This document shows, in pieces, positions 63,300 through 64,000 of a stretch of DNA of 64,000 bases. Made by a program: the position numbers and the translations under genes. The notes under the pieces are model-generated. The model was not told where the DNA came from. It saw nothing but the letters and a program-made list of their open reading frames with translations, and searched no databases. Origin of the DNA: Paenibacillus albus (GTDB taxonomy: Bacteria; Bacillota; Bacilli; Paenibacillales; Paenibacillaceae); contig NZ_CP034437.1 of the NCBI RefSeq assembly GCF_003952225.1, forward strand, positions 2,593,501-2,657,500, given 5' to 3'. The first letter of the stretch is position 1. Each line of letters begins with the position of its first letter.

Positions 63300-64000
63300 A
63301 TGTGCCAAGGACAAGGTCATCACCATAAAGAGTGGGAACAGCCGTCGATCGATCGCTCAAGACCGATACGGATTGGAATCGGAGGCCCGGTAGGCTCCGG
63401 CAAGACGGCGCTCGTCGAGCGGTTGGCAGGCGCACTCAAAGATAAATATAGCGTCGCTGTTATCACGAACGACATCTACACCAAAGAGGATGCACGCATT
63501 TTGACGGCAACAGGCGTATTGCCTGAAGAACGAATTATTGGCGTTGAGACAGGCGGCTGCCCGCATACTGCTATTCGTGAGGATGCCTCGATGAATTTTG
63601 AAGCGGTCGATGAGCTGACGAGTCGTTTCGATGACCTCGATCTTATCTTTATTGAGAGTGGTGGAGATAATCTCGCAGCCGCATTCAGCCCAGAGCTGGT
63701 TGACCGGTTTATTTATATCATCGACGTTGCTCAAGGTGAGAAAATTCCCCGCAAAGGCGGGCCAGGCATTATGCGTTCGGATCTGCTCATTATTAACAAG
63801 ATAGATCTTGCACCGCATGTCGGCGCTAGCCTGGAAGTAATGGAAGAAGACACGAAGCGGATGCGTGGCGAACGGCCATATGTGTTCTCGAACTTGTTCG
63901 GAGGCGTGCATGTCGATCGGATCGTACATTGGCTGGAGCATGAGCTGGCCCACGTTCATGGTCACGCGCATCATCATGAAGACCATGGCCCTCAACACAG
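63300..64000 (+). CDS. ureG: urease accessory GTPase UreG, His-rich ends, cut by window edge
   Basis: A SIMIBI-class GTPase that delivers nickel to urease. ATG 63300 follows CAGGAGG by 8 nt; the frame is open to the window edge (233 codons seen). P-loop [15 protein letters not shown] lies near residue 28, Walker B-like [11 protein letters not shown] near 120, the CPH nickel motif in [14 protein letters not shown] near 83, and INKIDL of the G4 motif near 160. The N-terminus has GHHHK and the last 20 visible residues hold nine histidines ([16 protein letters not shown]), unlike the usual short ends. This may replace the nickel storage of the missing UreE. Confidence 0.92.
   Translation, partial: MCQGQGHHHKEWEQPSIDRSRPIRIGIGGPVGSGKTALVERLAGALKDKYSVAVITNDIYTKEDARILTATGVLPEERIIGVETGGCPHTAIREDASMNFEAVDELTSRFDDLDLIFIESGGDNLAAAFSPELVDRFIYIIDVAQGEKIPRKGGPGIMRSDLLIINKIDLAPHVGASLEVMEEDTKRMRGERPYVFSNLFGGVHVDRIVHWLEHELAHVHGHAHHHEDHGPQH

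Noticed and set aside
63357..63998. 213-residue minus-strand frame at the right edge
   Set aside because: The plus strand encodes UreG with P-loop and CPH motif over the same span; the minus frame is a shadow.

Overview
The window is a chromosomal segment from a low-to-medium GC, endospore-forming Firmicute, most likely Paenibacillus or a close relative in the Paenibacillaceae. This rests on a GerA/GerB/GerC-type germinant receptor operon, two YtvI-like membrane proteins, a tiny YjcZ-type sporulation peptide, strong AGGAGG ribosome binding sites, frequent TTG starts, a YtpB-type terpene synthase and Gram-positive regulatory sites (PhoP, CcpC and TnrA/GlnR-like boxes). No prophage, insertion sequence, CRISPR array, tRNA or rRNA was seen. 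Almost all of the window is core-type metabolic and envelope DNA.

Layout. 1-5.1 kb: a YtvI-like protein, then polyphosphate kinase and exopolyphosphatase facing each other, with a four-repeat PhoP-like box before ppk. 5.2-9.1 kb: TCA genes citZ, icd and mdh, with a CcpC-type dyad before citZ and a one-base frameshift in icd. 9.2-18.2 kb: recQ, a small membrane protein, a PfkB sugar kinase with a DeoR regulator, an NHL propeller protein, nagB-nagA and type 2 IPP isomerase. 18.2-21.8 kb: the germinant receptor operon. 21.9-28.0 kb: methyltransferase, metallo-hydrolase, CapA-like protein, glycerophosphodiesterase, a GAF/HD-GYP protein and a DUF92 protein. 28.3-34.0 kb: a four-gene ABC export cluster (ATPase, lipoprotein adaptor, 955-residue FtsX-type permease, second ATPase with an AbrB-like tail). 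34.0-47.3 kb: FMN reductase, PepF, small proteins, a methyltransferase preceded by 10-bp tandem repeats, cold shock protein, MFS and MATE-like transporters, YtpB, PfkA, a second flavin reductase, a DUF4015 glycosidase-like protein and YitT. 47.4-58 kb: CshA-type RNA helicase, YjcZ peptide, YesL, a 6S-like RNA locus, DUF1499-like protein, Tpx, rhomboid protease, LysR regulator, a class B penicillin-binding protein, a second AI-2E/YtvI protein and a polysaccharide deacetylase. 58.1-64 kb: ilvD, then the urease operon ureABCFG, which runs off the right edge.

Functionally, the window joins phosphate storage (ppk/ppx), citrate-branch TCA flux, amino-sugar recycling (nagBA), spore germination and envelope remodelling, and nitrogen scavenging by urease. 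Several regulatory sites agree with the function of the gene they precede: a Pho box at ppk, a CcpC dyad at citZ, and a TnrA box centred about 50 bp upstream of the predicted urease start site.

The most notable points are the urease cluster lacking ureE while UreG carries His-rich ends, the ABC ATPase fused to an AbrB-like hairpin, the two nested starts of pepF (one adding a signal-like N-terminus), the 10-bp repeat tract before a methyltransferase, and three small genes recovered by eye (59-aa membrane protein, 31-aa YjcZ-like peptide, edge-truncated ureG). I did not find a clearly new multi-gene system.
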